A DNA stretch of 64,000 bases from Tistrella bauzanensis (GCF_014636235.1 NZ_BMDZ01000002.1:31766-95765), one strand, 5' to 3'; shown: positions 17,365 through 26,714, counted from the stretch's first letter. Program-made: numbers and translations. Notes: generated by a model not told the origin, from the letters alone.

Positions 17365-18530
17365 TCGCGGTCCCAGTTACGCGGCAGGGTGACACCGGCT
17401 GCGCGCAGGCCATCCAGATAGCCGGTCATGACCGCCTTGCCCGGCACGCCCTTGGCTTCCAGGTCCGCCGCCCATTCTTTGGCGACGTTGGGCAGCGCGT
17501 CGGCCCAGCGCTTGCGCTCGGCCGGCGACAATTCAGTGATGGTGGCGCCGCCATCGGCCATTGTCTTGAACGACGCGTTCACCCGCGCCGCCTGGGCCTT
17601 GGCGAAGGTGTCGCTATAGAGCGCCGCCTCAGCCAGGATCGCATCCTTCACCGGCTGCGGCAGATCGGCCCAGACGTCGGCATTGATGGTGATGGCACCG
17701 GCGAACTGCGCGCCGATATTCACCTTGGTGACATAGGGCGCCACTTCCTGAAGCTTGGCCGCGGCAGCCGCGGTGGCGAAGGTCAGCGTGCCTTCGAATA
17801 CACCGGTCTTGATGTCGTTGTAATAGGTCTGAAGGTTGCCGGCGACGGCGACGGCACCGGTGCCCTTCAGCCAGTTGGCGGCTGGCCCGGGTGCCGCGAT
17901 CTTGCGCCCGTTCAGATCGTCGATCGAGTTGACCGGAAAATTCGTGAACAGGTGATAGCTGTCGAGTGCGGCACCCGCCAGTGCCATCTGGTTGTTGCGG
18001 GTCCATTCCTGATCCATCTCAGGAATGCGCTTCGACAGCGCCGCCACGGTCTGGGTCACCAGGAACAGATTGTCGGTCGAGAATGGCAGCATATAGGTGA
18101 CGTTGTGCAGCGGCATCTTCGCGGCCTCGAACAGCGAGCCGACAAAGCCCATATCGCCGATGCCCTCTTCGATCGCCTCAAGCTCGCCGCCGATCTTGGC
18201 GACCGTGCCGCCATAAGCCTCGGTCCAGGCGATGCGATAGGCGTCGCCGCCCTCCTTCAGGCGCCGGTCGACACCGGGAATGAAGCTCTCGCTCAGCGTC
18301 TTCACCCACAGGAACGCCGGCGGATGGCCGGCGACGACCGTCAGCGGAATAGTCTCGGTCGCATGCGCCGCCGGCGCCAGAACCTGACCGGCGCCGAGCG
18401 CCAGTGCAGCCGCGCACAGCACGGTCCTGACACCCCGTCCCAGTGACCTGCCCCGTCCCAGTGACCTGCCCCGTCCCAGCGACGTGTCATGACGCGGCCG
18501 CGGGCCGCTGTCGATACGGGTATCCGTCAT
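17361..18530 (-). CDS. dctP: TRAP transporter solute-binding protein DctP
   Basis: A 389-residue periplasmic binding protein. A long basic n-region with SLGRGR repeated three times precedes a hydrophobic core and a cleavage site after AHA (residue 57). The mature protein has the DctP fold signature: YGGTVAKIGGELEAIEEGIGDMGFV near the start, and DDLNGRKIAAPGPAANWL, where the conserved Arg of this family usually salt-bridges the carboxylate of the ligand. The ligand is probably an organic acid. GGGAGGGAAG lies upstream of ATG 18530. It is the first gene of the dctPQM operon, itself downstream of the gntR gene on the same strand. Confidence 0.92.
   Translation of the reverse strand: MTDTRIDSGPRPRHDTSLGRGRSLGRGRSLGRGVRTVLCAAALALGAGQVLAPAAHATETIPLTVVAGHPPAFLWVKTLSESFIPGVDRRLKEGGDAYRIAWTEAYGGTVAKIGGELEAIEEGIGDMGFVGSLFEAAKMPLHNVTYMLPFSTDNLFLVTQTVAALSKRIPEMDQEWTRNNQMALAGAALDSYHLFTNFPVNSIDDLNGRKIAAPGPAANWLKGTGAVAVAGNLQTYYNDIKTGVFEGTLTFATAAAAAKLQEVAPYVTKVNIGAQFAGAITINADVWADLPQPVKDAILAEAALYSDTFAKAQAARVNASFKTMADGGATITELSPAERKRWADALPNVAKEWAADLEAKGVPGKAVMTGYLDGLRAAGVTLPRNWDRE
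18433..18486 (-). repeat. three tandem 18-bp units in the DctP signal peptide
   Basis: Three consecutive 18-bp units (18433-18450, 18451-18468, 18469-18486); the first two are identical and the third differs by two bases. They encode (SLGRGR)-type repeats in the basic n-region of the signal peptide, so gain or loss of units would keep the frame. Confidence 0.85.
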
Positions 18531-18641
18531 CTTTATCTTCCCTCCCAGGGGGCCCGGTTGTTCTGTCCCCGCCCTCGGGGCCCCGGTGCCAGGGCATCTG
18601 GTGCCTGGTCATATCGGGGCGGGAACCCGCCGGTCTGCCGG

Positions 18642-19418
18642 TCAGCCGCCCTCGATCCGGGCCAGCTCCGCATCCAGCAGATCGGCGGTGATGGCGATAT
18701 GTTCTTCCAGAACCCCGACCGCACGGTCGGGGTCGCGGGCCAGCACGGCATCGCGCAGCAGGTCGTGCTCGGCCAGTACTTCGTCGGGCCGGAACGGCCA
18801 GCTCAGCATCAGCCGGCGATAGCGTTCGGCCTTGTCGTAAAGCAGCGCCCGGAAGCCTTTGAGCGCGTTGAGCGGGCATGCCGACACCAGACTGGCGTGA
18901 AAGGCACGGTGGCGCGCTTCCCATGCCGCCCAGGCGACATCGTCGACACTGATCGTGTGGTCGGCGGCGCTGCGTTCTGTCGCCCGGCGCAGCAGATGAT
19001 GGCTGGTGACGATTTCGGCCTCCCAGTCGTCACCGCCGCAGGCGATGGCAAGCCTGAGCGCCGCCCCCTCGACGATCTGACGCGACCGGGTGATGTCGGC
19101 CAGATCCGCCCGGCTGACCGGCGCCACCCTGAAGCCGCGCTGGCCCGAGAACGACACCAGCCCGTCGGCCGCCAGCCGCGACAGCGCTTCGCGCAGCGGG
19201 CTCAACCCCACCCCATACCGGGCTCGCATGCTGCCCAGATGCAGCTTCATATCGGGCTTCAGCGCACCCGCCACGATATCGGTCCGGATCCGTTCCAACG
19301 CCTCAAGCGACAGGGTGGCGGCACGCGTGCCCTCCTCGCCCACGAAGCCGTCGGCCACGGCGGCGCGCAGATCGGAATGACCGGTCACGGCCTCGGGGTT
19401 GAGATCTGCATCGGTCAT
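18642..19418 (-). CDS. GntR-family regulator with FCD domain
   Basis: A 258-residue transcription regulator. The winged helix-turn-helix is at about residues 38-105 (LSLEALERIRTDIVAGALKPDMKL, GSMRARYGVGLSPLREALSRLAADGLV, with RGFRVAPVS as the wing), followed by an all-helical FCD ligand domain with metal-type His residues (RHRAFHASLVSAC; EHDLLRDAVLARD). Such proteins are usually repressors released by an organic acid. ATG 19418 is favoured over 19454: the upstream start would place coding sequence inside the palindrome at 19440-19458. It is divergent from the cyclase gene and upstream of dctPQM, so it probably controls all of them. Confidence 0.9.
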   Translation of the reverse strand: MTDADLNPEAVTGHSDLRAAVADGFVGEEGTRAATLSLEALERIRTDIVAGALKPDMKLHLGSMRARYGVGLSPLREALSRLAADGLVSFSGQRGFRVAPVSRADLADITRSRQIVEGAALRLAIACGGDDWEAEIVTSHHLLRRATERSAADHTISVDDVAWAAWEARHRAFHASLVSACPLNALKGFRALLYDKAERYRRLMLSWPFRPDEVLAEHDLLRDAVLARDPDRAVGVLEEHIAITADLLDAELARIEGG

Positions 19419-19439
19419 CGGTTGATCGCCCTCACGCCT

Positions 19440-19469
19440 GATATTGCGCTGCAATATCGGTATTGATAC
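19440..19469. promoter_or_regulatory. palindromic operator candidate of the GntR regulator
   Basis: A perfect 8-bp inverted repeat GATATTGC/GCAATATC with a 3-bp centre (19440-19447, 19451-19458), followed at once by a second short dyad GTAT-TG-ATAC (19460-19469). It lies 22 bp upstream of gntR in the divergent promoter region, where an autoregulating GntR protein would bind. Confidence 0.6.
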
Positions 19470-19599
19470 AGCTTACATCGTTTCAGGCAGGAATTTCGAT
19501 TTTTTTATGCATGATCGCGCAAATGGCGCTGTATGCTGTGCGCAACCAGATGATCGCAACCAGCAAGCGATCACCCGCCATCAAGGGAGGATGAGCCCC

Positions 19600-20373
19600 A
19601 TGACCCGCCGTTTCGTCGACCTGTCGATCATGCTCGAAAACGATGTCCGGTCCGACCCGCCCGGCTTCGAACCCAAGATCACCTACATGAACCACGAACA
19701 GACGCCCGCGCAGATCACCGGCTTCTTTCCGGGCCTGAGGCCCGAAGATCTGCCTGATGGCGAGGGTTGGGCGGTGGAGCAGATCAACCTGATCACCCAT
19801 AACGGCACCCATCTGGACGCGCCCTATCACTTCGCCTCGACCATGAACAAAGGCGAGCGCGCGATCACGATTGACGAGGTGCCGCTGGATTGGTGCTTCC
19901 GTCCGGGCGTGAAGCTGGATTTCCGCCACCTGCCCGACGGCCATGTGGTGACCGCCGACGAGGTGGAAGCCGAGCTTGCGCGCATCGGCCACACGCTGCA
20001 GCCGCTGGACATCGTGGTGATCAACACCCGCGCCGGCAGCCGCTATGGTCATGATGATTATGTCGATGCCGGCTGCGGCATGGGTCGCGAGGCCACGATG
20101 TATCTGCTGGAACGCGGCGTGCGCGTCACCGGCACCGATGCCTGGAGCTGGGATGCGCCCTTCACGCACACGCGGGAGAAGTACATCGAAAGCGGCGATG
20201 CCGGGCTGATCTGGGAAGGCCACCGTGCCGGCCGCGACATCGGCTATTGCCACCTCGAAAAGCTGCACAACCTGGAATCGGTGCCCGCGACCGGCTTCAC
20301 CATCGCCTGCTTCCCGGTGAAGATCCGCGCCGCATCGGCCGGATGGACACGTGCGGTGGCGATCTTCGACTGA
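19600..20373 (+). CDS. cyclase-family metal hydrolase (KynB/isatin-hydrolase-like)
   Basis: A 257-residue protein of the cyclase superfamily (Pfam Cyclase). The metal-binding signature HNGTHLDAPYH is at residues 67-77, and later His/Glu ligands are plausible in HLEKLHNLE. Known members open amide or ring bonds (N-formylkynurenine formamidase, isatin hydrolase) with Mn or Zn. Of two ATGs, 19600 is right: AAGGGAGG ends 9 bases before it but directly abuts 19591. It is the first gene of a likely two-gene operon with the FAH-family gene, divergent from gntR and dctPQM, so it probably acts on what the TRAP system imports. Confidence 0.88.
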   Translation: MTRRFVDLSIMLENDVRSDPPGFEPKITYMNHEQTPAQITGFFPGLRPEDLPDGEGWAVEQINLITHNGTHLDAPYHFASTMNKGERAITIDEVPLDWCFRPGVKLDFRHLPDGHVVTADEVEAELARIGHTLQPLDIVVINTRAGSRYGHDDYVDAGCGMGREATMYLLERGVRVTGTDAWSWDAPFTHTREKYIESGDAGLIWEGHRAGRDIGYCHLEKLHNLESVPATGFTIACFPVKIRAASAGWTRAVAIFD

Positions 20374-20433
20374 TCGCCATGACCAGGCCCCTGGTCCCGC
20401 CTCCATTCTCTCCGACATGACGGATCTCACCCG

Positions 20434-21453
20434 ATGAAACTGCTCACCTTCGTGCCAGAAGCCGGCGCCACTGAATTCACCGCCGGCGAAACCCGCCATA
20501 TCGGTGCACTCGCCCCCGATGGCCGGCATGTGCTGAACCTGACCCTTGCCGCACAGAGCCGCATGGGCACCGATGGCGCATTCGCCGCCAGCATGCTGGC
20601 GCTGATCGACGCCGGCGCCGACGGCCTTGCGCGCGCGCATGAGCTTTTGGCCGAAGCGGCGCGTGGCGGCGAGGCCACAGCCCATCTGGTTCCGCTTGGC
20701 GGGATCTCGTTCCGCAGCCCCCTGCCGGAACCGCGCCAGATGCGCGATTGCCTGGTGTTCGAGACCCATCTGATCCAGGCCATGGAAGGCGGACGCAAGC
20801 TGCTGGCCGAGATGCGCGACACCACACCCGAAGCGCTGGGCCTGCCGCCGGTAAAGGTGCCGCCGGTGTGGTATGAACAGCCGATCTACTACAAGGCCAA
20901 TCGCTTCAGCGTGATCGGCCACGATCAGATCGTCCGCTGGCCGTCCTTCTCGCGCATGATGGATTACGAGCTGGAATTCGGCATCGTGCTGGGCCGCACC
21001 GGTCGCGACATCACCACGCAGACGGCCGCGGATCACATCTTCGGCTATACGATCTTCAACGACATGACCGCCCGCGATGCCCAGTTCGCCGAGATGCAGG
21101 GCAGCCTGGGGCCCGCCAAGGGCAAGGATTTCGACACCGGCAACATCATCGGCCCCTGGATCGTGACCAGCGACGAGTTGACCGACCCTTACAACCTGAC
21201 GATGCAGGTGCGGGTGAACGGCGAGCTGCGCGGCAAGGGCTCGACCGCCAGCATGCAGCATCGCTTCGACCGCATCCTCGCCCATATCTCCCGCGACGAG
21301 ACCCTGCATGCCGGCGAATTCATCGGATCGGGCACGGTCGGGAATGGCTGTGGCATCGAGACCGGCCAGCTTCTGGCGTCAGGCGACCTGATCGAGCTGG
21401 AAATCGACGGCATCGGCACCCTGCGCAACCGCATCATTGCGCCTGCCGGGTGA
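20434..21453 (+). CDS. fumarylacetoacetate hydrolase-family protein
   Basis: A 339-residue cytoplasmic enzyme with an N-terminal lead domain and the FAH catalytic domain from about residue 100. The metal site motif DYELEFGIVLG (177-187) gives Asp177, Glu179 and Glu181; NDMTARDAQ (209-217) adds a further acidic ligand. Family members cleave C-C bonds of acylpyruvates, hydrate or decarboxylate 2-keto acids in aromatic degradation. It follows the cyclase gene by 60 bp. The pair suggests ring opening followed by cleavage of the product. Confidence 0.9.
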   Translation: MKLLTFVPEAGATEFTAGETRHIGALAPDGRHVLNLTLAAQSRMGTDGAFAASMLALIDAGADGLARAHELLAEAARGGEATAHLVPLGGISFRSPLPEPRQMRDCLVFETHLIQAMEGGRKLLAEMRDTTPEALGLPPVKVPPVWYEQPIYYKANRFSVIGHDQIVRWPSFSRMMDYELEFGIVLGRTGRDITTQTAADHIFGYTIFNDMTARDAQFAEMQGSLGPAKGKDFDTGNIIGPWIVTSDELTDPYNLTMQVRVNGELRGKGSTASMQHRFDRILAHISRDETLHAGEFIGSGTVGNGCGIETGQLLASGDLIELEIDGIGTLRNRIIAPAG

Positions 21454-21765
21454 TCGATATCAGCAGTCATCGCGCCCCGGTCGTGCCAAGCCTGAAACGG
21501 CTCAAATGGCGGACCGCGGACGCCTTGACCGCTTGGCGGAATTCCGATAAGACTTCCCTTCACAAAATATAATTACAAAAAGACTACAGGGACCCGATCG
21601 TCACGAAAACCGGACGCTGTCTCCCACGACGCCCGGCAGACGTGTGCTCATCTAGGGGAGGAGTGAGCCGTCCGTGAACACAGGCGACCCACGCACTGGT
21701 GCTGCAGGCCGATGGCCCGGCGGCAGTGCGACGGTGGTCTGCGTGTTGCGGACGCTTACAGGGGC
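21454..21765 (+). other. intergenic region upstream of livG
   Basis: The interval has an AT-rich patch at about 21541-21590 in an otherwise GC-rich surrounding. It includes a perfect TATAAT at 21568-21573, a possible -10 box, but no convincing -35 at the right distance; a TTGACC lies at 21525-21530, too far away. A frame open from 21712 is only the upstream extension of livG. Nothing else is seen. Confidence 0.35.
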
Positions 21766-22521
21766 ATGGCTCAGGACATCATCATCGAGACGAAGGGTCT
21801 GACCAAGGAGTTCAAGGGCTTCACGGCGGTCAGCAAGGTCGATCTTCAGGTGCGTCGTGGTACGATCCACGCCCTGATCGGCCCCAACGGAGCGGGCAAG
21901 ACGACCTGTTTCAATCTGATCACCAAGTTCCTGATCCCGACCTCCGGGCAGATTCTCTATGACGGTCACGACATCACCAGTCAGAAGCCGGCGGCGATCG
22001 CCCGGCGCGGCATGGTGCGGTCTTTCCAGATCTCTGCCGTGTTCCCGCATCTGACGGTGCGCGAGAACGTGCGGATCGCCCTTCAGCACAAGCTTGGCAA
22101 TTCCTTCCATTTCTGGCGCTCGGAACGCGTGCTCGACAATCTGCACGATCGTGCCGACGAGCTGCTGGATGATGTCGGCCTGGATGGTTATGCCGACGCG
22201 ATCACCGCCGAGCTGCCCTATGGCCGCAAACGGGCGCTGGAGATCGCGACCACGCTGGCGCTGGAACCCAAGGTCATGCTGCTCGACGAGCCCATGGCCG
22301 GCATGGCGCATGAAGATGTCGGGCGCATCGCCGAACTGATCAAACGGGTTGCCCAGGGCCGCACGGTTCTGATGGTGGAACACAACCTGAAGGTCGTGGC
22401 CAATCTGTCGGACACGATCACCGTGCTTCAGCGCGGCGCGATCCTGGCGGAAGGCACCTATGACCAGGTGTCGCAGAACCCCGAAGTGATTCAGGCCTAT
22501 ATGGGGACCGGTCATGGCTGA
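21766..22521 (+). CDS. livG: branched-chain amino acid-type ABC transporter ATPase LivG
   Basis: A 251-residue ATP-binding subunit: Walker A GPNGAGKT (39-46), the LivG-specific variant signature ELPYGRKRALEIATTLAL and Walker B VMLLDEPMAGM. The stretch FNLITKFLIPTSGQILYDG is typical of LivG. It powers import through LivHM. ATG 21766 is preceded by AGGGGC; the frame upstream is unconserved. The gene overlaps livF by 8 bp. Confidence 0.9.
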   Translation: MAQDIIIETKGLTKEFKGFTAVSKVDLQVRRGTIHALIGPNGAGKTTCFNLITKFLIPTSGQILYDGHDITSQKPAAIARRGMVRSFQISAVFPHLTVRENVRIALQHKLGNSFHFWRSERVLDNLHDRADELLDDVGLDGYADAITAELPYGRKRALEIATTLALEPKVMLLDEPMAGMAHEDVGRIAELIKRVAQGRTVLMVEHNLKVVANLSDTITVLQRGAILAEGTYDQVSQNPEVIQAYMGTGHG

Positions 22522-23263
22522 GCCTGCACGCACCGCATCCGCCACAGCATCTGCCACCGGCACCGCGCCGCTGCTGTCGGTTCAGGATCTGAACGCCTGG
22601 TACGGCGAAAGCCATGTCCTGCACGGTATCGGCTTCGACGTTCAGCCGGGTGAGGTCGTCACCCTGTTGGGCCGCAATGGCGCCGGCAAGACCACGACGC
22701 TGAAATGCGTCATGGGCATCGTGTCAAGCCGCAAGGGCAGCATCACCTTCGACGGTCGCGAACTGATCAAGCTGCCGTCGAACCAGATCGCCCGCGCCGG
22801 CATCGCCTTCTGCCCCGAAGAACGCGCGATCTTTGCCAGCCTCGACGTCGTCGAGAACCTGATGCTGCCGCCGGTGGTGAAGCCGGGCGGCATGACGGTC
22901 GACGAAGTTTTCGGTCTGTTCCCTCGTCTGAAGGAACGCGGCAGCAGCCAGGGCACCAAGCTATCGGGTGGCGAGCAGCAGATGCTGGCTATCGCGCGCA
23001 TCCTGCGCACCGGCGCCAATCTTCTGCTGCTGGACGAGCCGACCGAGGGCCTGGCCCCGGTCATCGTGCAGCAGATCGGCGACATCATCCGGGCGCTGAA
23101 GGCAAAAGGTTTCACCATCGTGCTGGTGGAACAGAATTTCCATTTCGCATCCACCGTCGCCGACCGGCATTATGTCGTCGAGGAAGGACGGGTGGTCGAC
23201 ATGATCGCGTCTGACGCGATTGCGAGCAGCCAGGAAAAGCTCAAAACGTATCTCGGCGTCTGA
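22514..23263 (+). CDS. livF: branched-chain amino acid-type ABC transporter ATPase LivF
   Basis: A 249-residue second ATPase of the Liv-type importer. After a 20-residue Ala/Thr-rich leader come NAWYGESHVLHGI, Walker A GRNGAGKT (53-60), the signature LSGGEQQMLAIARIL and Walker B LLLLDEPTEGLAP, all typical of LivF. It pairs with LivG at the membrane. The start overlaps livG by 8 bp; a 248-bp gap to the next gene carries no obvious terminator. Confidence 0.9.
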   Translation: MAEPARTASATASATGTAPLLSVQDLNAWYGESHVLHGIGFDVQPGEVVTLLGRNGAGKTTTLKCVMGIVSSRKGSITFDGRELIKLPSNQIARAGIAFCPEERAIFASLDVVENLMLPPVVKPGGMTVDEVFGLFPRLKERGSSQGTKLSGGEQQMLAIARILRTGANLLLLDEPTEGLAPVIVQQIGDIIRALKAKGFTIVLVEQNFHFASTVADRHYVVEEGRVVDMIASDAIASSQEKLKTYLGV

Positions 23264-23511
23264 TCACGACGCCGGGCGGAAGGTCGCGGCGGTGCGTCTC
23301 CGCGTTCATGCGGGCCCACACAAGAAGGCCTGCTGAACCCGATCGAGGCTCTGTCTCCCGCCAAGTCCGTACGCGACGCTCGCGCTCGTGCACGGCCGGT
23401 CCCATCGGGCCGGCCGGGCCGGACAGGTTGCTGCGACCCGACCTTGACTGCCGACGGATACCGTCTTGTGACCTCAGGACGCTCAAGATCCTCAGGGGGA
23501 GGAAAATTTCC

Positions 23512-24732
23512 ATGATGTTGAAGTTTACGCTGGCGGCCGTGACCGCCGCTGTTGTCGCCGCCTTCTCGGCCGGAGCCGCTCAGGCGGAGATTTCCGATAA
23601 CGTCGTGCGCATTGGCGTGCTGAACGACCAGTCCGGCATCTATACTGACCTGTCGGGCCCGGGTGGCATCTCCGCCGCCCAGATGGCGGTCGAGGATTTC
23701 GGCGGCAGTGTCGCCGGCGCCAAGATCGAGGTCGTCTCGGCCGACCATCAGAACAAGCCCGATATCGGGTCCAACATCGCCAATGAATGGTATGATCGCG
23801 ACGGCGTGGACGCGATCTTCGACGTGCCCACCTCGTCGGTGGCGCTTGCGGTGCAGAATATTGCCAAGGGAAAAGGCAAGATTCTGATCGATCATGGCGC
23901 AGCCACCTCGGACCTGACCGGGAAAGCCTGCTCGCCGACCGGCATCCACTGGACCTATGACACCTATGCGCTGGCCAACGGCACCGGTGGCGCGCTGGTC
24001 CAGCAGGGCGCCAAGAAGTGGTTCTTCCTGACCGCCGACTATGCCTTCGGCCATGCGCTGGAACGCGACACCATGAATGCGGTCAAGGCCGCGGACGGTG
24101 AGGTCGTGGGCACGGTGCGTCATCCGTTCCCGAACACCGACTTCTCGTCGTTCCTTTTGCAGGCGCAGGGATCAGGCGCCGAGGTGATCGGTATCGCCAA
24201 TGCCGGTGGCGACACCGTCAACACCATCAAGCAGGCGTCGGAATTCGGCATCACACAAGGTGGCCAGCGTCTGGCCGGCCTGCTGCTATTCCTCTCCGAT
24301 GTCCATTCCCTGGGCCTTCAGGTGTCACAGGGGCTGGTGTTGACCACCGGTTTCTACTGGGATCTGAACGACGAGACCCGCGCCTGGTCGAAGCGCTTCG
24401 CCGAGCGCAACAACGGCCGGATGCCGACAATGGTTCAGGCCGGCATCTATTCATCGGTCATGCACTATCTGAAGGCGATCGAGGCCACCAAGTCCGATGA
24501 AGGCAAGGCCGTTGTCGCGCAGATGAAGCAGACGCCGGTCAACGACTTCTTCGCCAAGGGCGGCACCATCCGCGAGGACGGCCGCATGGTCCACGACATG
24601 TATCTGATGCAGATCAAGTCGCCGGACGAGTCCAAGGCGCCTTACGACTACTACAAGCTGCTGGCGACCATTCCGGGCGATCAGGCCTTCCGGCCGCTGT
24701 CGGAAAGCGAATGCCCGCTGGTCAAGAAGTAA
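23512..24732 (+). CDS. Liv-type ABC transporter periplasmic binding protein (copy 1)
   Basis: A 406-residue precursor with a clear signal peptide cleaved after AQA (residue 25). The mature protein starts EISDNVVRIGVLNDQSG and has the type I periplasmic-binding fold of amino acid/amide ligands (VEDFGG, ADHQNKPDIGSNIA, DVPTSSVALAVQNIA, FLTADYAFGHALERD). The ligand is not certain; many relatives are annotated for branched-chain amino acids without proof. GGGGGAGG lies 9 bases before ATG 23512. It is placed between livF and livH, so it is the binding protein of this importer. A close paralogue lies at 28890. Confidence 0.9.
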   Translation: MMLKFTLAAVTAAVVAAFSAGAAQAEISDNVVRIGVLNDQSGIYTDLSGPGGISAAQMAVEDFGGSVAGAKIEVVSADHQNKPDIGSNIANEWYDRDGVDAIFDVPTSSVALAVQNIAKGKGKILIDHGAATSDLTGKACSPTGIHWTYDTYALANGTGGALVQQGAKKWFFLTADYAFGHALERDTMNAVKAADGEVVGTVRHPFPNTDFSSFLLQAQGSGAEVIGIANAGGDTVNTIKQASEFGITQGGQRLAGLLLFLSDVHSLGLQVSQGLVLTTGFYWDLNDETRAWSKRFAERNNGRMPTMVQAGIYSSVMHYLKAIEATKSDEGKAVVAQMKQTPVNDFFAKGGTIREDGRMVHDMYLMQIKSPDESKAPYDYYKLLATIPGDQAFRPLSESECPLVKK

Positions 24733-24798
24733 CCAGCGCGTACCGCCAAGCAACCGTCACCCTATGATTTCGACGCCGACACGAGGGGCAACTCCTCC

Positions 24799-25686
24799 AT
24801 GATGGAATTGATCGGCATTCCGCCGCAGGTCCTTTTCGGCCAGCTGCTTCTCGGGCTGATCAACGGCGCCTTCTACGCCATGCTCAGCCTGGGCCTGGCC
24901 CTGATCTTCGGCCTGCTCAACGTCATCAACTTCTCCCACGGCGCCCAGTACATGATGGGCGCGTTCGTGGCGTGGCTGGTGCTGCAGTATGCCGGAATCG
25001 GATACTGGGCAGCCCTGATCGTCGCCCCTCTCATCGTCGGATTGATCGGCATCATTCTGGAACGGGTGCTGATACGGCGGTTGTACAACCTCGATCACCT
25101 CTACGGACTGCTGCTGACTTTTGGTCTGTCGCTGGTGATCGAGGGCGGCTTCCGGCAGGCCTATGGCATTTCAGGCCAGCCTTATGCCATTCCGCCAGAG
25201 TTGCAGGGCGGCACCAACCTTGGCTTCATGTTCCTGCCCAACTATAGGGCCTGGATCCTGGTCGCCTCGGCTGGTATCTGCCTTGCCACCTGGCTGATCA
25301 TCGAAAAGACCCGGCTTGGCGCTCACCTGCGCGCCGCAACCGAAAACCCGACGATGGTGCAGGCCTTTGGCATCAACGTGCCGCTGCTGATTACCATCAC
25401 CTATGGCTTTGGTGTCGCGCTGGCTGCTTTCGCCGGCGTGATGGCGGCCCCAGCCTATCAGGTCAGCCCGTTGATGGGCTCCAACCTGATCATCATTGTC
25501 TTTGCGGTGGTGGTGATCGGCGGGATGGGGTCGATCATGGGTTCGGTTCTCACCGGGTTCGGCCTTGGGCTGCTTGAAGGTCTCACCAAGGTGTTCTATC
25601 CAGAAGCGTCGAGCACCGTGATCTTCGTGGTCATGGCCATCGTCCTGCTCATCAAGCCCGCGGGCCTTTTCGGAAAGGCGGCGTGA
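24799..25686 (+). CDS. livH: Liv-type ABC transporter permease LivH
   Basis: A 295-residue inner-membrane permease with about eight hydrophobic segments. GAFYAMLSLGLALIFGLLNVINFSHG is the family hallmark at the first helices, and the cytoplasmic coupling loop reads RAATENPTMVQAFGINV. It forms the channel with LivM. Start ATG 24799, 66 bp after the binding-protein gene. Confidence 0.92.
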   Translation: MMELIGIPPQVLFGQLLLGLINGAFYAMLSLGLALIFGLLNVINFSHGAQYMMGAFVAWLVLQYAGIGYWAALIVAPLIVGLIGIILERVLIRRLYNLDHLYGLLLTFGLSLVIEGGFRQAYGISGQPYAIPPELQGGTNLGFMFLPNYRAWILVASAGICLATWLIIEKTRLGAHLRAATENPTMVQAFGINVPLLITITYGFGVALAAFAGVMAAPAYQVSPLMGSNLIIIVFAVVVIGGMGSIMGSVLTGFGLGLLEGLTKVFYPEASSTVIFVVMAIVLLIKPAGLFGKAA

Positions 25687-25689
25687 TCC

Positions 25690-26673
25690 ATGAGCGTCAA
25701 CACCGTGTCCGGAACCCGCAGCACCCGCGGCCAGAAAGCCGCAGGTTTCACCATGATCGCCGTGGCGGTGGCGATCATGGTTGGGCTGATCGCCCCGCAT
25801 GTCGTCTATCCGGTCTTCCTGATGAAAGCGCTGTGCTTCGCGCTGTTCGCATCGGGCTTCAACCTGCTGCTTGGCTATGTCGGATTGCTCAGCTTCGGTC
25901 ATGCCGCCTATTTCGGGTTCGCGGCCTATGTCTGCGGACACGTGGTCAAGGTCTGGGGTCTGCCGCCTGAAGTCGGTATTCTGTTCGGCACCGCGATCGG
26001 CACCGCGCTCGGCTTCGTGATCGGCTCCCTTGCCATCCGCCGCCAGGGCATCTACTTCGCCATGGTCACTCTCGCCTTCGCGCAGATGATCTTCTTCCTG
26101 GCGCTCCAGGCCCCGTTCACCGGTGGTGAAGACGGCATCCAGGGCATTCCGCGCGGCATGCTGTTCGGCATCATCAGCCTGCATGACGACATGACCATGT
26201 ATTATGTCGTCTTCACGATCTTCGTCGTCGGGCTGCTGTTCATCCATCGCGTCGTTCATTCGCCTTTCGGCCAGACGCTGAAGGCGATCCGCGAAAACGA
26301 ACAGCGCGCGATCTCGCTGGGTTACGACGTCAACCGCTACAAGCTGCTGGCCTTCGTGCTGTCATCGGGCATCGCAGGCCTCGCCGGCTCCACCAAGGCT
26401 CTGGTCTTCCAGATCGCGACCCTGACCGACGTTCATTGGCACGCCTCGGGCGAGGTGGTGCTGATGACCCTGCTGGGCGGTGTCGGCACGGTGTTCGGCC
26501 CCATGGTCGGCGCCTTCCTGGTCACCGGCATCCAGAACTATTTCGCGCAGGTCGGTGCCTGGGTCACCATCATTCAGGGCGCCATCTTCGTCGCCTGCGT
26601 GCTGCTGTTCCGCCGTGGCATCGTGGGTGAATATCAGGCCTTCATCGACCGGCGCCGCAACCGCCAGAGCTGA
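25690..26673 (+). CDS. livM: Liv-type ABC transporter permease LivM
   Basis: A 327-residue inner-membrane permease. It has the LivM signature FALFASGFNLLLGYVGLLSFGHAA-type segment near residues 50-75 and the coupling loop IRENEQRAISLGYDVNRYK. It starts three bases after the livH stop. This ends the five-gene importer operon; a hairpin follows 41 bp later. Confidence 0.92.
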   Translation: MSVNTVSGTRSTRGQKAAGFTMIAVAVAIMVGLIAPHVVYPVFLMKALCFALFASGFNLLLGYVGLLSFGHAAYFGFAAYVCGHVVKVWGLPPEVGILFGTAIGTALGFVIGSLAIRRQGIYFAMVTLAFAQMIFFLALQAPFTGGEDGIQGIPRGMLFGIISLHDDMTMYYVVFTIFVVGLLFIHRVVHSPFGQTLKAIRENEQRAISLGYDVNRYKLLAFVLSSGIAGLAGSTKALVFQIATLTDVHWHASGEVVLMTLLGGVGTVFGPMVGAFLVTGIQNYFAQVGAWVTIIQGAIFVACVLLFRRGIVGEYQAFIDRRRNRQS

Positions 26674-26714
26674 CGCGTCCTTCCCAAGCCTTGGGGCGAC
26701 GGGCTTCACCGCCA

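Noticed and set aside
19483-21309. Long minus-strand reading frame of over 600 codons opposite the cyclase and FAH-family genes
   Set aside because: It is antisense to two genes with clear catalytic motifs; in GC-rich DNA, antisense frames stay open because stop codons are rare. Its translation is rich in Arg, Gly, His and Gln with no family pattern.
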